This document shows, one piece after another, positions 17,229 through 25,649 of a stretch of 64,000 nucleotides of DNA. A program made the translations under genes and the position numbers. The stretch spans positions 868,001 through 932,000 of the forward strand of contig NZ_CP126738.1 in NCBI RefSeq assembly GCF_030246865.1, read 5' to 3'. Source of the DNA: Microbacterium sp. zg-B96 (GTDB taxonomy: Bacteria; Actinomycetota; Actinomycetes; Actinomycetales; Microbacteriaceae). Each line of letters begins with the position of its first letter. Within the stretch, counting starts at the first letter, position 1. Below the pieces are notes generated by a model that ran no database searches, was not told the DNA's origin, and saw only the letters and a list, made by a program, of their open reading frames with translations.

Positions 17229-18698
17229 ATGCGATTCTCCGGTGAGCAGCCCACGGTGGATTTGACGTACTCCGATGTATTCCTGGTGCCGCGTCGTTCG
17301 GCGGTTCGCAGCCGGCTCGAGGTCGATCTCTCCCCGGGGGACGGGACCCCCGCGACCATTCCGGTGGTGTCGGCGAACATGAACTCGGTCACCGGGGCGC
17401 GGCTGGCCTCGGTGCTCGCGCGGCGCGGCGGGCTCGGCGTGTTGCCGCAGGACATGCCGCTGCAGGAACTGGATGCCGCGATCCGCTGGGTCAAGGATCA
17501 GCCGGTGCCGTGGGACACGCCGCTGGTGCTGCCGCCGGAGGCGACCGTCGCCGACGCGCTGCGGCTGCTGCCGGCCACCGAGGGCCACGGCATCGTCGTT
17601 GCTCCGACTCCGGGGACGGGACCGTCGGGACGCATCGCGCACGACGACGTGCTGGGAGTGGTGCCCGCCACCCGGCTGGGCACCGCGCTGCCGGACGCAC
17701 GGCTGGGGGACCTCGTGCGCGGGCGCGCCGCCGCGATCGACGCCGATGACGTCGAGACGCCTCGCCATGCCTTCGACCTCATCGTGGCCGCCGAGGCCGA
17801 CATCGTCTGCGTGCTGCACCACGGCATGCTCGTGGGTACGCTCTCGCGCCGCAGCGCGCTGCGCTCGGCGCTGTACCAGCCCGCCGTCGATGCGGACGGG
17901 CGTCTGATCGTCGCGGCGGCTGTGGGCATCAACGGGGACGTCGCCGCCAAGGCGCAGGCGCTGGCCGCGGCCGGGGTCGACGTGCTCGTGCTCGACACCG
18001 CCCACGGCCACCAGGAGGGGATGCTGCAGGCGCTGCACGCGGTATCGGCGCTGGATCTGGGAATCCCGATCGCCGCAGGCAACATCGTCACCGCCGACGG
18101 CGTCGCCGATCTCGTGGCGATGGGCGCGACGATCCTCAAGGTCGGGGTGGGGCCGGGCGCGATGTGCACGACGCGCATGATGACCGCCGTGGGCCGGCCG
18201 CAGTTCTCCGCCGTGCTGGAGACCGCCCAGGCCGCGGCCGAACAGGGCGCGCACGTGTGGGCCGACGGCGGAGTGCGCTACCCGAGGGACGTCGCGCTCG
18301 CGCTCGCTGCCGGCGCGGCATCCGTCATGATCGGCTCGTGGTTCGCCGGGACGATCGAAGCCCCCGGCGAGGTGCAGACCGACGCAGCGGGGCGCGCGTA
18401 CAAGGAGTCGTGGGGGATGGCCTCCACCAAGGCCGTGCACGACCGGTTCGGGCGGCTGGACCCGTATGAACTGGCCCGCAAGGAGCTGTTCGCCGAGGGG
18501 ATCTCGTCGTCGAAGATCTACCTGGACCCGCTGCGCCCGGGCATCGAGGACCTCCTCGACATGATCACCTCCGGGGTGCGCTCGTCGTTCACGTACGCGG
18601 GAGCGGCCACCGTGCCGGAGTTCCACGAGCGGGCCATGGTGGGCCTGCAGTCCGCCGCCGGCTACGAAGAGGGCAAGGCGCTCCCCGTCAGCTGGTGA
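17229..18698 (+). CDS. guaB1: GuaB1-family IMP dehydrogenase-related protein (GMP reductase type)
   Basis: 489 residues. The IMPDH/GMPR barrel starts LTYSDVFLVPRRSAV, a tandem CBS insertion occupies about residues 95-215, and the catalytic loop is VGVGPGAMCTTRMMT with the nucleophilic Cys near residue 313. Mycobacterial GuaB1 was shown to be a CBS-containing GMP reductase that recycles guanine to adenine nucleotides, so this is the likely activity rather than IMP dehydrogenase. It is monocistronic, divergent from kgd, and leaderless. Confidence 0.92.
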   Translation: MRFSGEQPTVDLTYSDVFLVPRRSAVRSRLEVDLSPGDGTPATIPVVSANMNSVTGARLASVLARRGGLGVLPQDMPLQELDAAIRWVKDQPVPWDTPLVLPPEATVADALRLLPATEGHGIVVAPTPGTGPSGRIAHDDVLGVVPATRLGTALPDARLGDLVRGRAAAIDADDVETPRHAFDLIVAAEADIVCVLHHGMLVGTLSRRSALRSALYQPAVDADGRLIVAAAVGINGDVAAKAQALAAAGVDVLVLDTAHGHQEGMLQALHAVSALDLGIPIAAGNIVTADGVADLVAMGATILKVGVGPGAMCTTRMMTAVGRPQFSAVLETAQAAAEQGAHVWADGGVRYPRDVALALAAGAASVMIGSWFAGTIEAPGEVQTDAAGRAYKESWGMASTKAVHDRFGRLDPYELARKELFAEGISSSKIYLDPLRPGIEDLLDMITSGVRSSFTYAGAATVPEFHERAMVGLQSAAGYEEGKALPVSW

Positions 18699-18884
18699 CC
18701 CGGGCGCGTCGCTTTGCCGGGGCGAGGGGATCTGCCCGGGTGAGGGCCGTGGGCGCGGGAGCATCCGCATTCCGGCAGATCACCGCATCTCGGGCGGTCG
18801 ACGGACCGGGGGAGAGCGCACTGCGAAGGCGAAGAATGGATGCCGGGCTGTGAGAACACCCGGGACCGCGCCCAGGGCGTGCCG

Positions 18885-18890
18885 TAGAAT
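18885..18890 (+). promoter_or_regulatory. -10 hexamer TAGAAT upstream of the transporter leader ORF
   Basis: TAGAAT lies 10 nt before the leader ATG at 18901; transcription would start about 18897, giving a 3-4 nt leader. I see no clear -35. Confidence 0.5.
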
Positions 18891-18900
18891 CTTGCGCACG

Positions 18901-18972
18901 ATGGACGACCCTCCCAGTAGTAGACGATCGCCCCACCGACCTCCCTCCCGTTCGATCGGGGGTGATGCGTGA
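18901..18972 (+). CDS. Candidate 23-residue leader peptide of the CNNM/CorC transporter operon
   Basis: The ORF begins ATG GAC GAC CCT CCC and encodes MDDPPSSRRSPHRPPS and seven more residues. It ends in TGA overlapping the transporter ATG (TGATG, 18970-18974), so ribosomes finishing it could restart at the transporter. It is near-leaderless from the TAGAAT promoter. The Asp-Asp-Pro-Pro start and later Pro-Pro pair are the kinds of sequence that stall or destabilise ribosomes when magnesium is low, as in mgtL-type leaders. Expression is inferred. Confidence 0.45.
   Translation: MDDPPSSRRSPHRPPSRSIGGDA
18945..18962 (+). promoter_or_regulatory. Hairpin masking the Shine-Dalgarno of the first CNNM transporter
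   Basis: CTCCCG (18945-18950) can pair with CGGGGG (18957-18962; one G-U pair) around a TTCGAT loop. The 3' arm is the only purine-rich ribosome site before the ATG at 18972. Translation of the leader ORF through this stem would open it. Confidence 0.45.
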
Positions 18973-20297
18973 TGGATTACGTCATGTTGGGCGTGGGGCT
19001 GCTTCTGACAGTGGGCACCGGCCTGTTCGTCGCCAGCGAATTCGCGCTCGTGAACCTCGACCGCGCGGACCTGGAGTCGCGGCAAGCTTCCGGCGAGTCG
19101 CGGTTGGCGCTGACGATCGCGGCGCTGCGCATCACCTCGACGCACCTGTCCAGCGCGCAGTTGGGCATCACGCTCACGACGCTGCTGACCGGTTACACGA
19201 TGGAGCCGGCCATCTCGAACCTGCTGTCCCCGGTCTTTTCCGCGTGGGGCTGGTCCGAGGCGGTCTCCCGTCCCATCGCCGCCATCGTGGGGGTGTCGAT
19301 CGCGACGCTGTTCTCCATGATCGTCGGCGAGCTCGTGCCGAAGAACTTCGCCCTGGCGATTCCGCGGCAGACCGCCAAGCTCGTGATGCCGTTCCAGGTG
19401 GGCTTCACCACGGTGTTCAAGCCGGCGATCTGGCTGCTCAACGGCAGCGCCAACGGCGTCCTCCGTGCCATGGGCGTCGAGCCGAAGGAGGAGCTGTCGG
19501 GGGCGCGCACCGCCGAGGAACTGTCGAGCCTGGTGCGCCGGTCGGCCCTCGCGGGTGTGCTCGAGCAGGACACCGCGTCGCTGCTGCACCGCTCGCTCAC
19601 GTTCGCCCGGCTCACCGCCGCCGACGTCATGACCCCCCGCCCGAGCGTGCACGCCGTCGCCGCGTCGGATTCGGTGGAGGACGTCATCCAGCTCGCCCGC
19701 CGCACCGGGCACAGTCGCTTCCCGGTGTACGACGAATCGATGGATGACATCACCGGCGTCGTGCACCTCAAGGCAGCCGTCAGCGTGCCGCGCGACCGGC
19801 GCGGCGAGGTGCCTGCTGCGGCGATCGCCCAGGAGCCGCTGCGGGTCCCAGAAGCGGTGCACCTCGACGCCCTCATCTCGGAGCTGCGCGCTCGCGGCTA
19901 TCAGATGGCCATCGTCGTCGACGAGTACGGCGGCACCGCCGGTGTCGTCACGCTCGAGGACCTGGTCGAGGAGATCGTCGGCGAGGTGCTCGACGAGCAC
20001 GACCGCAGCCGGGCAGGCATCGTGCGGACGGCGGATGCCGTGACGTTCCCTGCGGAACTCCGCCCCGACGAGGTGCGCGACCGCACCGGCATCCGCGTCC
20101 CGGAGGGTGACGTCTACGACACCGTCGGCGGCTACATCATGAGCGTGCTCGAGCGCATCCCGGTGGCAGGCGACCAGGTCGACCTGGAAGAGGGCACCCT
20201 CACGGTGCAACGCATGGACGGGCGCCGGGTGGGGAGGGTGAAGTTCACTCCTCATCCGCTCTCGGATGCCACGACTGAGGGGGCACGCGATGAGTGA
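18972..20297 (+). CDS. CNNM/CorC (HlyC/CorC) family transporter, long form
   Basis: 441 residues. The N-terminal DUF21/CNNM membrane domain has about four helices and the conserved [19 protein letters not shown] and [13 protein letters not shown] motifs. A CBS pair ([24 protein letters not shown] ... [24 protein letters not shown]) and a CorC_HlyC domain (about 355-425) follow. Bacterial relatives (CorC, MpfA) export Mg2+/Co2+ or Na+-coupled Mg2+. The ATG at 18972 overlaps the leader stop; an in-frame GTG at 18969 is possible. It overlaps the next transporter gene by 8 nt. Confidence 0.93.
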   Translation: MDYVMLGVGLLLTVGTGLFVASEFALVNLDRADLESRQASGESRLALTIAALRITSTHLSSAQLGITLTTLLTGYTMEPAISNLLSPVFSAWGWSEAVSRPIAAIVGVSIATLFSMIVGELVPKNFALAIPRQTAKLVMPFQVGFTTVFKPAIWLLNGSANGVLRAMGVEPKEELSGARTAEELSSLVRRSALAGVLEQDTASLLHRSLTFARLTAADVMTPRPSVHAVAASDSVEDVIQLARRTGHSRFPVYDESMDDITGVVHLKAAVSVPRDRRGEVPAAAIAQEPLRVPEAVHLDALISELRARGYQMAIVVDEYGGTAGVVTLEDLVEEIVGEVLDEHDRSRAGIVRTADAVTFPAELRPDEVRDRTGIRVPEGDVYDTVGGYIMSVLERIPVAGDQVDLEEGTLTVQRMDGRRVGRVKFTPHPLSDATTEGARDE

Positions 20298-21345
20298 CTG
20301 GGCCGGAATCGCATGGCTCGTCGTGCTGCTGGGGTTCAACGCGTTCTTCGTCGGCGCCGAGTTCGCCGTCATCTCCGCACGCCGCTCGCAGATCGAGCCG
20401 CTGGCGGAGAAGGGGTCACGCGCGGCGAAGACCGCGCTGTGGGCGATGGAGCACGCCACCCTCATGCTCGCGACCTGTCAGCTGGGCATCACGATCTGCT
20501 CGCTGCTGATCCTGAACGTCTCCGAGCCGGCGATCCACCACCTGCTGGCGGTGCCGCTGGGCCTGACCGGCTGGGGCGAAGGCGCCGTGGACGTCATCGC
20601 GTTCGTCATCACGCTGCTGCTCGTGTCGTATCTGCACGTCGTGTTCGGCGAAATGGTGCCGAAGAACCTGGCGTTCTCGCTGCCCGACCGTGCCGTGCTC
20701 ATGCTCGCCACCCCGCTGGTGTGGGTGTCGAGGCTGTTCCACCCGATCATCGTCACGCTCAACTGGATCGCCAATCACGTGGTGCGGCTGTTCCGCGTCG
20801 AGCCGAAGGACGAGGCAGCCTCGACGTTCACGCTCGAGGAGGTCGTGACGATCGTGAACCAGTCGCGGATGGAGGGCGTCCTGGACGACACCTCCGGCGC
20901 CGTCGCGGCGGCGGTGGAATTCACCGACAAGAAGGCCAAGGACGTCGCCGTGCCGCTGTCGGCGCTGGTGACCCTGCCGGAGTCGACGACACCCGACGAG
21001 ATCGAGCGGGCGGTCGCCAAACACGGCTTCTCGCGCTACGTGATCGTGGATGCCGATGGAGCGCCGCTGGGGTACGTGCACCTGAAGGACGTGCTGCGCG
21101 AGGCCGAGGGCCCGGACGGCGCGGTCGTGGTGAGCGAGCCGGTCAAGCCCAAGCGCATCCACCACATGGTCCCGGTGTCGGAGACCACCGATCTCGAGGA
21201 CGCCCTGGCGATCATGCGCCGCTCCAGCCGTCACCTCGCCCAGGTACGCGACGCCTCCGGCCAGACCACCGCGGTGCTGTTCCTCGAGGACATCCTGGAA
21301 GAGCTGGTCGGCGAGGTGCAGGACGCCACTCGGCGCCTGCGCTGA
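20290..21345 (+). CDS. CNNM/CorC family transporter, short form without the CorC_HlyC domain
   Basis: 351 residues. The DUF21/CNNM membrane domain (FFVGAEFAVISARRSQIEPL, GEMVPKNLAFSLP) is followed by a divergent CBS pair. The protein stops just after VLFLEDILEELVGEVQD, so it lacks the C-terminal CorC_HlyC domain of its upstream partner. Adjacent long and short CNNM paralogues are common in actinobacteria and may form heteromers. Translational coupling is indicated by the 8-nt overlap. Confidence 0.92.
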   Translation: MSDWAGIAWLVVLLGFNAFFVGAEFAVISARRSQIEPLAEKGSRAAKTALWAMEHATLMLATCQLGITICSLLILNVSEPAIHHLLAVPLGLTGWGEGAVDVIAFVITLLLVSYLHVVFGEMVPKNLAFSLPDRAVLMLATPLVWVSRLFHPIIVTLNWIANHVVRLFRVEPKDEAASTFTLEEVVTIVNQSRMEGVLDDTSGAVAAAVEFTDKKAKDVAVPLSALVTLPESTTPDEIERAVAKHGFSRYVIVDADGAPLGYVHLKDVLREAEGPDGAVVVSEPVKPKRIHHMVPVSETTDLEDALAIMRRSSRHLAQVRDASGQTTAVLFLEDILEELVGEVQDATRRLR

Positions 21346-21358
21346 CCCGCTGAACGAG

Positions 21359-21394
21359 AACGCGGACGGGGCCGTTACGGTCCCCGTCCGCGTT
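21359..21394. terminator. Bidirectional intrinsic terminator
   Basis: A 13-bp perfect stem (AACGCGGACGGGG / CCCCGTCCGCGTT) has a small internal CCG/CGG hairpin. It is followed on the plus strand by TTTTC, and lies between convergent genes. Confidence 0.8.
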
Positions 21395-21395
21395 T

Positions 21396-22478
21396 TCATC
21401 GCCGGCGCGCTCGCACGTACTGCGGTGGCCAGTAGCCGATGTCCTCGCCCAGCTCCGCGGCGGCACGCAGCGCGAAGTGCGGGTCGCGCAGCCATTCCCG
21501 GCCGGCCATGATCACATCCGCCTCACCCGCCGCGAGGATCGCCTCGGCCTGCGCGGCATCCGAGATCTCGCCGACCGCGCTCACCGGCACGGTAACGGCC
21601 TCGTGCACCCGGGCGGCGAAGGGCACCTGGTAGCCGGGACCTGCGACGATCTTCTGGTGGGCGACGAGCCCGCCGCTGGAGACGTCGATGAGCGAGATGC
21701 CGCGGCTCTCGACCCACTGGGCGACCGTGGTGGTGTCGGCGACGTCCCAGCCGCCGTCGGCCCAGTCGGTGGCCGAGAACCGTGCGATCACCGGCACGCC
21801 CGGTGCCGCCTCCCGCACCGCGTCGCAGACCCGCAGCAGCAGTCGGGCCCGGTTCTCCAGCGACCCGCCGTACGCGTCGTCACGCTGGTTCGACAGCGGG
21901 GAGAGGAACTCGTGCAGCAGGTAGCCGTGCGCGGCGTGCACCTCCAGCACCTCGAATCCGGCCGCCACGGCGCGCACTGCGGCCGCCGCGAACGCGTGGA
22001 CGATGCGGTCGATGCCGGCGACGTCCAGCGCCTCCGGTGCCGCGAACCCCTCGAACGCGATCGGGGAGGGGGCGACCGTGGTCCAGCCGCCCTCGATCAG
22101 GGGCACGCTGCCGCGGCGCCCGGCGAACGGCGACCACGTGGAGGCCTTCCGGCCCGCATGCGCCAGCTGGATCGCGGGCACCGCGCCGCGGCTGCGGATG
22201 GCCGCGGCGATCGGGGCCCAGGCGTCGCGCTGGGTGTCGTTGTACAGCCCGGTGTCTTCGGGGGAGATGCGCCCCTCCGCCGTCACCGCGGTGGCCTCGG
22301 CGACGACCACGCCGGCGCCGCCCGATGCGAACTGGGCCAGATGCACGTGGTGCCACTCGCCCGGAACCCCCGCCACCGCCGAGTACTGGCACATCGGAGC
22401 GACCCAGAGCCGGTTGCGCGCGGTGACCGCGCCACCGGTGTCGCCACCGATCGTCAGAGGGGTGAAGAGCAGACTCAT
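21396..22478 (-). CDS. NADH:flavin oxidoreductase, Old Yellow Enzyme family (YqjM-like)
   Basis: 360 residues, FMN-dependent ene-reductase fold. YqjM-type features are the N-terminal Cys in APMCQYSA, the His-x2-His-x-Tyr cluster in EVHAAHGYLLHEFLSP, and the FMN-phosphate site ADVIMAGREWLRDP. It would reduce activated alkenes or detoxify electrophiles using NADPH; the physiological substrate is unknown. The ATG at 22478 has a GGAG site. The promoter overlaps that of nnrD in a 30-nt divergent gap. Confidence 0.92.
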   Translation of the reverse strand: MSLLFTPLTIGGDTGGAVTARNRLWVAPMCQYSAVAGVPGEWHHVHLAQFASGGAGVVVAEATAVTAEGRISPEDTGLYNDTQRDAWAPIAAAIRSRGAVPAIQLAHAGRKASTWSPFAGRRGSVPLIEGGWTTVAPSPIAFEGFAAPEALDVAGIDRIVHAFAAAAVRAVAAGFEVLEVHAAHGYLLHEFLSPLSNQRDDAYGGSLENRARLLLRVCDAVREAAPGVPVIARFSATDWADGGWDVADTTTVAQWVESRGISLIDVSSGGLVAHQKIVAGPGYQVPFAARVHEAVTVPVSAVGEISDAAQAEAILAAGEADVIMAGREWLRDPHFALRAAAELGEDIGYWPPQYVRARRR

Positions 22479-22495
22479 AGTGACTCCAGCACGGG

Positions 22496-22501
22496 TAGGG
22501 T
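22496..22501 (+). promoter_or_regulatory. -10 hexamer TAGGGT, leaderless start of nnrD
   Basis: TAGGGT ends 7 nt before the ATG at 22509. Confidence 0.55.
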
Positions 22502-22508
22502 GGCGCGC

Positions 22509-23348
22509 ATGATTGCTGCAGGCGCGTGGACTCGGGACGACGTCGCCGAATCCCTGCGGATGCCGACCGACGCCGACTACAAGTATTCCCGTGGTGTGGT
22601 GGGCGTTCGCACCGGGTCTGATCTGTACCCGGGCGCGGCGGTGCTGAGCGTCGAAGCGGCGTGGCGCACCGGCATCGGCATGGTGCGCTACCTCGGCCCG
22701 GCCGGTGCGGCCGCAGCCGTGCTGCAGCGCCGGCCCGAGACGGTGACGGCACCCGGCGCGGTGCAGGCCTGGCTGATCGGCTCGGGGACGGATGCCGCGA
22801 CGCGGACGGATGCCGAGACGGCAGCGCTGCGCGACGTGCTGGCCGGCGCTCAGCCCGTCGTCGTCGACGCCGGCGCGCTCGATCTCGCGCCCGCGGCGAC
22901 CGCGCCGGTGATCGTCACCCCGCACGAGCGCGAGCATTCGCTGTTGCGCGGCCGGCTCGGACTCGTCGCCGACGCGGACGACCGGGCCTACGCCGCAGCC
23001 GAAACCGCCGCGGCGCTGGGGGCCGTGGTGCTGCTCAAGGGCGCGGAGACGATCGTCGCCGGCCCCGATGGCGCCCTCGTGCGCGTGCGTGCCGGCACGC
23101 CGTGGCTGGCCACCGCCGGCACCGGCGATGTGCTCGGCGGGGTCATCGCCGCGCTGGTGGCCGGGGCCGCCACCGCCGACGACGTGGACCACGCGCTCCT
23201 GCTGCGGTGCGCGGCGTCGGCCGCGTGGTTGCACGGCCGGGCTGGTGCACTCGCCGCCCGCGACGTCGGCGGTGGGCCCATCACGGCGCTGGATGTCGCC
23301 GCGGTCCTGCCGCGCGTGGTCGGCGACGTGCTCGCCGGGCGCGGATGA
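22509..23348 (+). CDS. nnrD: ADP-dependent (S)-NAD(P)H-hydrate dehydratase
   Basis: 279 residues. It repairs hydrated NAD(P)H using ADP. The ribokinase-like signature is TAGTGDVLGGVIAALVAG, with the preceding LLKGAETIVAGPDG and the family pattern YSRGVVGVRTGSDLYPGAAVLSVEAAWRTGIGMVRYL. There is no fused or adjacent epimerase (NnrE) domain. The start is fixed by the leaderless -10. Confidence 0.9.
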   Translation: MIAAGAWTRDDVAESLRMPTDADYKYSRGVVGVRTGSDLYPGAAVLSVEAAWRTGIGMVRYLGPAGAAAAVLQRRPETVTAPGAVQAWLIGSGTDAATRTDAETAALRDVLAGAQPVVVDAGALDLAPAATAPVIVTPHEREHSLLRGRLGLVADADDRAYAAAETAAALGAVVLLKGAETIVAGPDGALVRVRAGTPWLATAGTGDVLGGVIAALVAGAATADDVDHALLLRCAASAAWLHGRAGALAARDVGGGPITALDVAAVLPRVVGDVLAGRG

Positions 23349-23378
23349 CCGCGGCTGCGCCAAGGATCACCCCGTCCG

Positions 23379-23384
23379 TAGGAT
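23379..23384 (+). promoter_or_regulatory. -10 hexamer TAGGAT, leaderless start
   Basis: TAGGAT ends 7 nt before the GTG at 23392. It overlaps the alternative ATG at 23383, which argues against that ATG. Confidence 0.5.
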
Positions 23385-23391
23385 GAGGAGC

Positions 23392-24648
23392 GTGTCGAGG
23401 CGGGTGGTGCTGTGGGTGGCCTTCGCCATCGTGCACGTCGCGATCGCGAGGCTCGGATTCGTCCTGCCCAACGACCCGATGGGCGACGTGTACCGGGTGT
23501 ACCAGCCGTGGTCGGCCTGCGCGCTGTGGGGCGGGGTCGAGGGGTTCTGCCCCGCGGGCCGCGAGATCATGGGCATCACCGTGCCGTGGGTGTACCCGCA
23601 GCTGGCGCTCGTGCCGATGGTGCTGGCGTGGCTGTTCGCCTGGACCGGCAGCTACACCGTCGGCTGGGTCGTGATGGTCGTCCTCGCCAACGCCGGCGCG
23701 TTCGCCCTGCTGGTCGGCCGGGGTCGCTCCCGCGGGCGGAGCGGCGCAGCGTGGTTCTGGCTCGCGTCGATCGCGCTGCTCGGCCCGGTGGGACTGTACC
23801 GGCTCGACGGGTTCACCGCAGCCCTCGCCGTCGCAGGATGCCTGTGGTTGGCGGGCCGGCCGTTCGTGGCATCCGCGCTGCTGGCGATCGCGACCTGGAT
23901 CAAGGTCTGGCCGGCGGCGCTGCTGGCGGCCGCGGTGATCACCGGGCGGCGCCGGGGACCGGTCGTGATCGGTGCGCTCGTCGTGTCGGCGGTGACGCTC
24001 ATCGTCGTGGTGGCCGGCGGTGGGGGCGCCTACGCCTTCGGGTTCGTGCAGGGCCAGACCGACCGTGGACTGCAGATCGAGGCGCCGGTGAGCACGTTCT
24101 ATCTGTGGCGGGCGGTGCTGGGGCTGCCTGGTTCGCAGGTGTTCTACGACGGCGGGCTGCTGACGTTCCAGGTGACCGGTCCCCAGGTGGACGCGCTCAT
24201 CGCGATCATGACCCCGCTGCTGGCGTTCGCGATGATCGCGGTCGTGGCCATCGGCGCCCGCAAGGCCTGGCTCGGGGCGCGGTACGCGGTGCTGTTCCCA
24301 CCCCTTGCCCTGACGGTCGTGATGACCTTCATCGTCGTGAACAAGGTGGGCTCCCCGCAGTTCGCCAGCTGGATCGCCGCGCCGCTGGTGCTGGGTCTTG
24401 TGCTCGACCGTCGCCGGTGGCGGGGGCCGGCGTCGCTCGCGCTGGTCACCGTGCTGCTCACGCAGCTGGTGTACCCCCTGCTCTACGCCGGCGTGCTGAC
24501 CACGGCGCCGTTGCCGATCGCCGTGCTGACCGTGCGCAATGCGCTGTACCTCGCGCTGCTGGTGTGGGCACTGGTGCGCCTGGTGCGCGTACCGGTGCGC
24601 CCAGGCATCCCTCGCTCTGCACCATCCGCCCTCACCACCTCGATCTGA
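23392..24648 (+). CDS. Polytopic membrane protein resembling GT87/DUF2029 mannosyltransferases
   Basis: About 418 residues with roughly ten hydrophobic helices. An early luminal loop carries PNDPMGDVYRVYQPW, with acidic residues after the first helix as in GT-C enzymes. The later segments FVASALLAIATWIKVWPAALLAAAV and VNKVGSPQFASWIAAPLVLG are typical of polyprenol-phosphate-sugar-dependent glycosyltransferases (DUF2029/GT87). The sugar and acceptor are unknown. It is followed 15 nt later by the thiamine-binding protein gene. Confidence 0.8.
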   Translation: MSRRVVLWVAFAIVHVAIARLGFVLPNDPMGDVYRVYQPWSACALWGGVEGFCPAGREIMGITVPWVYPQLALVPMVLAWLFAWTGSYTVGWVVMVVLANAGAFALLVGRGRSRGRSGAAWFWLASIALLGPVGLYRLDGFTAALAVAGCLWLAGRPFVASALLAIATWIKVWPAALLAAAVITGRRRGPVVIGALVVSAVTLIVVVAGGGGAYAFGFVQGQTDRGLQIEAPVSTFYLWRAVLGLPGSQVFYDGGLLTFQVTGPQVDALIAIMTPLLAFAMIAVVAIGARKAWLGARYAVLFPPLALTVVMTFIVVNKVGSPQFASWIAAPLVLGLVLDRRRWRGPASLALVTVLLTQLVYPLLYAGVLTTAPLPIAVLTVRNALYLALLVWALVRLVRVPVRPGIPRSAPSALTTSI

Positions 24649-24663
24649 CCTGCGGAGGTCCCC

Positions 24664-24972
24664 ATGCTCATCGCCTTCTCCGTCGCACCCAGCGGCACCG
24701 GCCGCGCCGACGGCTCGGTGCACGACGCCGTTGCCGCTGCCGTCGCGGTCGTGCGCTCTTCGGGGCTGCCGCATCGCACGACCTCGATGTTCACCGAGGT
24801 GGAGGGGGAGTGGGACGAGGTCTTCGACGTCGTCAAACGCGCCACCGAGGCGGTGCTGCCCTTCGGCTCCCGGGTCTCGCTCGTGCTCAAAGCCGACATC
24901 CGCCCCGGTTACAGCGGCGAGCTGGACGGCAAGGTCGAGCGGCTCGAGCAGGCGCTGGATGCTGACCAGTGA
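24664..24972 (+). CDS. Thiamine-binding protein of the MTH1187/YkoF-like family (DUF77)
   Basis: 102 residues. MLIAFSVAPSGTG, then VAVVRSSGLPHRTTSMFTEVEGEWDEVFDVV, matches the small ferredoxin-fold family that binds thiamine or hydroxymethylpyrimidine. There is no TPP riboswitch or thiamine transporter nearby. It has a strong ribosome site (GGAGG) 5 nt before the ATG. It overlaps the Nudix gene by 14 nt. Confidence 0.88.
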   Translation: MLIAFSVAPSGTGRADGSVHDAVAAAVAVVRSSGLPHRTTSMFTEVEGEWDEVFDVVKRATEAVLPFGSRVSLVLKADIRPGYSGELDGKVERLEQALDADQ

Positions 24973-25648
24973 CGCCGTGACCCCGGGCGACGCGGAGCCG
25001 GACCTCCCGGTTGCCGCGACCGTCGTCCTGCTGCGCGACGGCGCCGCCGGGGTGGAGGTGCTGCTGCTGCAGCGCCCGGACCGCGGCTCGTTCGCGGGGG
25101 CGTGGGTCTTCCCCGGCGGCATGATCGAGGACGGCGATCATCCCGGCCCGGACACCGCGGACGAGGACGTCGCCCGCCGGGCCGGTGTGCGGGAGACCGC
25201 CGAAGAGGTGGGACTGGTGGTCGATCCGGACGTGCTGGTGCCGCTGGCGCTGTGGGTCCCTCCGGTGAACGTCGCCCTGCGGATCCGCACCTGGTTCTTC
25301 GTGGCCCGAGTGCCGAGCGGCCCGCTGCAGCCGGCGCCGGCGGAGGTCGTCCAGACGCAGTGGACCACTCCGGCCGACGCGCTCGCCGCCCACGGCCGCG
25401 GCGAGCTGCGGCTCTACCCGCCGACGTGGGTCACGCTGCACGGGCTGATCGGTCACGACGACGTGGACAGTGCGCTCGCCGCGGCGCGGCTGCGCGGCAT
25501 CCACCGGTTCGAAACGCGTGCTCGTGAGGATGCCGGGGTGATGCTGTGGCAGGAGGACGGCGAATACGAACCGGATGCCGGCTCCGACTCGCGGCACCGG
25601 CTGGAGGTCGCCACGCTGCCCTGGCGCTACACCCGCTCGGCGTCCTGA
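24959..25648 (+). CDS. Nudix hydrolase, about 229 aa
   Basis: The Nudix box is present with an insertion: GGMIEDGD, then RRAGVRETAEEVGLVV, providing the REtAEEvG metal-binding helix. Flanking sequence (VAATVVLLRDGAAGVEVLLLQRPDRGSFAGAWVFPGG) resembles NUDT19/CoA-type members, so a CoA or dinucleotide pyrophosphatase role is possible but unproven. The start may be the ATG at 24959 or a GTG at 24977. It is convergent with metX, ending 1 nt before its stop. Confidence 0.88.
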   Translation: MLTSDAVTPGDAEPDLPVAATVVLLRDGAAGVEVLLLQRPDRGSFAGAWVFPGGMIEDGDHPGPDTADEDVARRAGVRETAEEVGLVVDPDVLVPLALWVPPVNVALRIRTWFFVARVPSGPLQPAPAEVVQTQWTTPADALAAHGRGELRLYPPTWVTLHGLIGHDDVDSALAAARLRGIHRFETRAREDAGVMLWQEDGEYEPDAGSDSRHRLEVATLPWRYTRSAS

Positions 25649-25649
25649 C

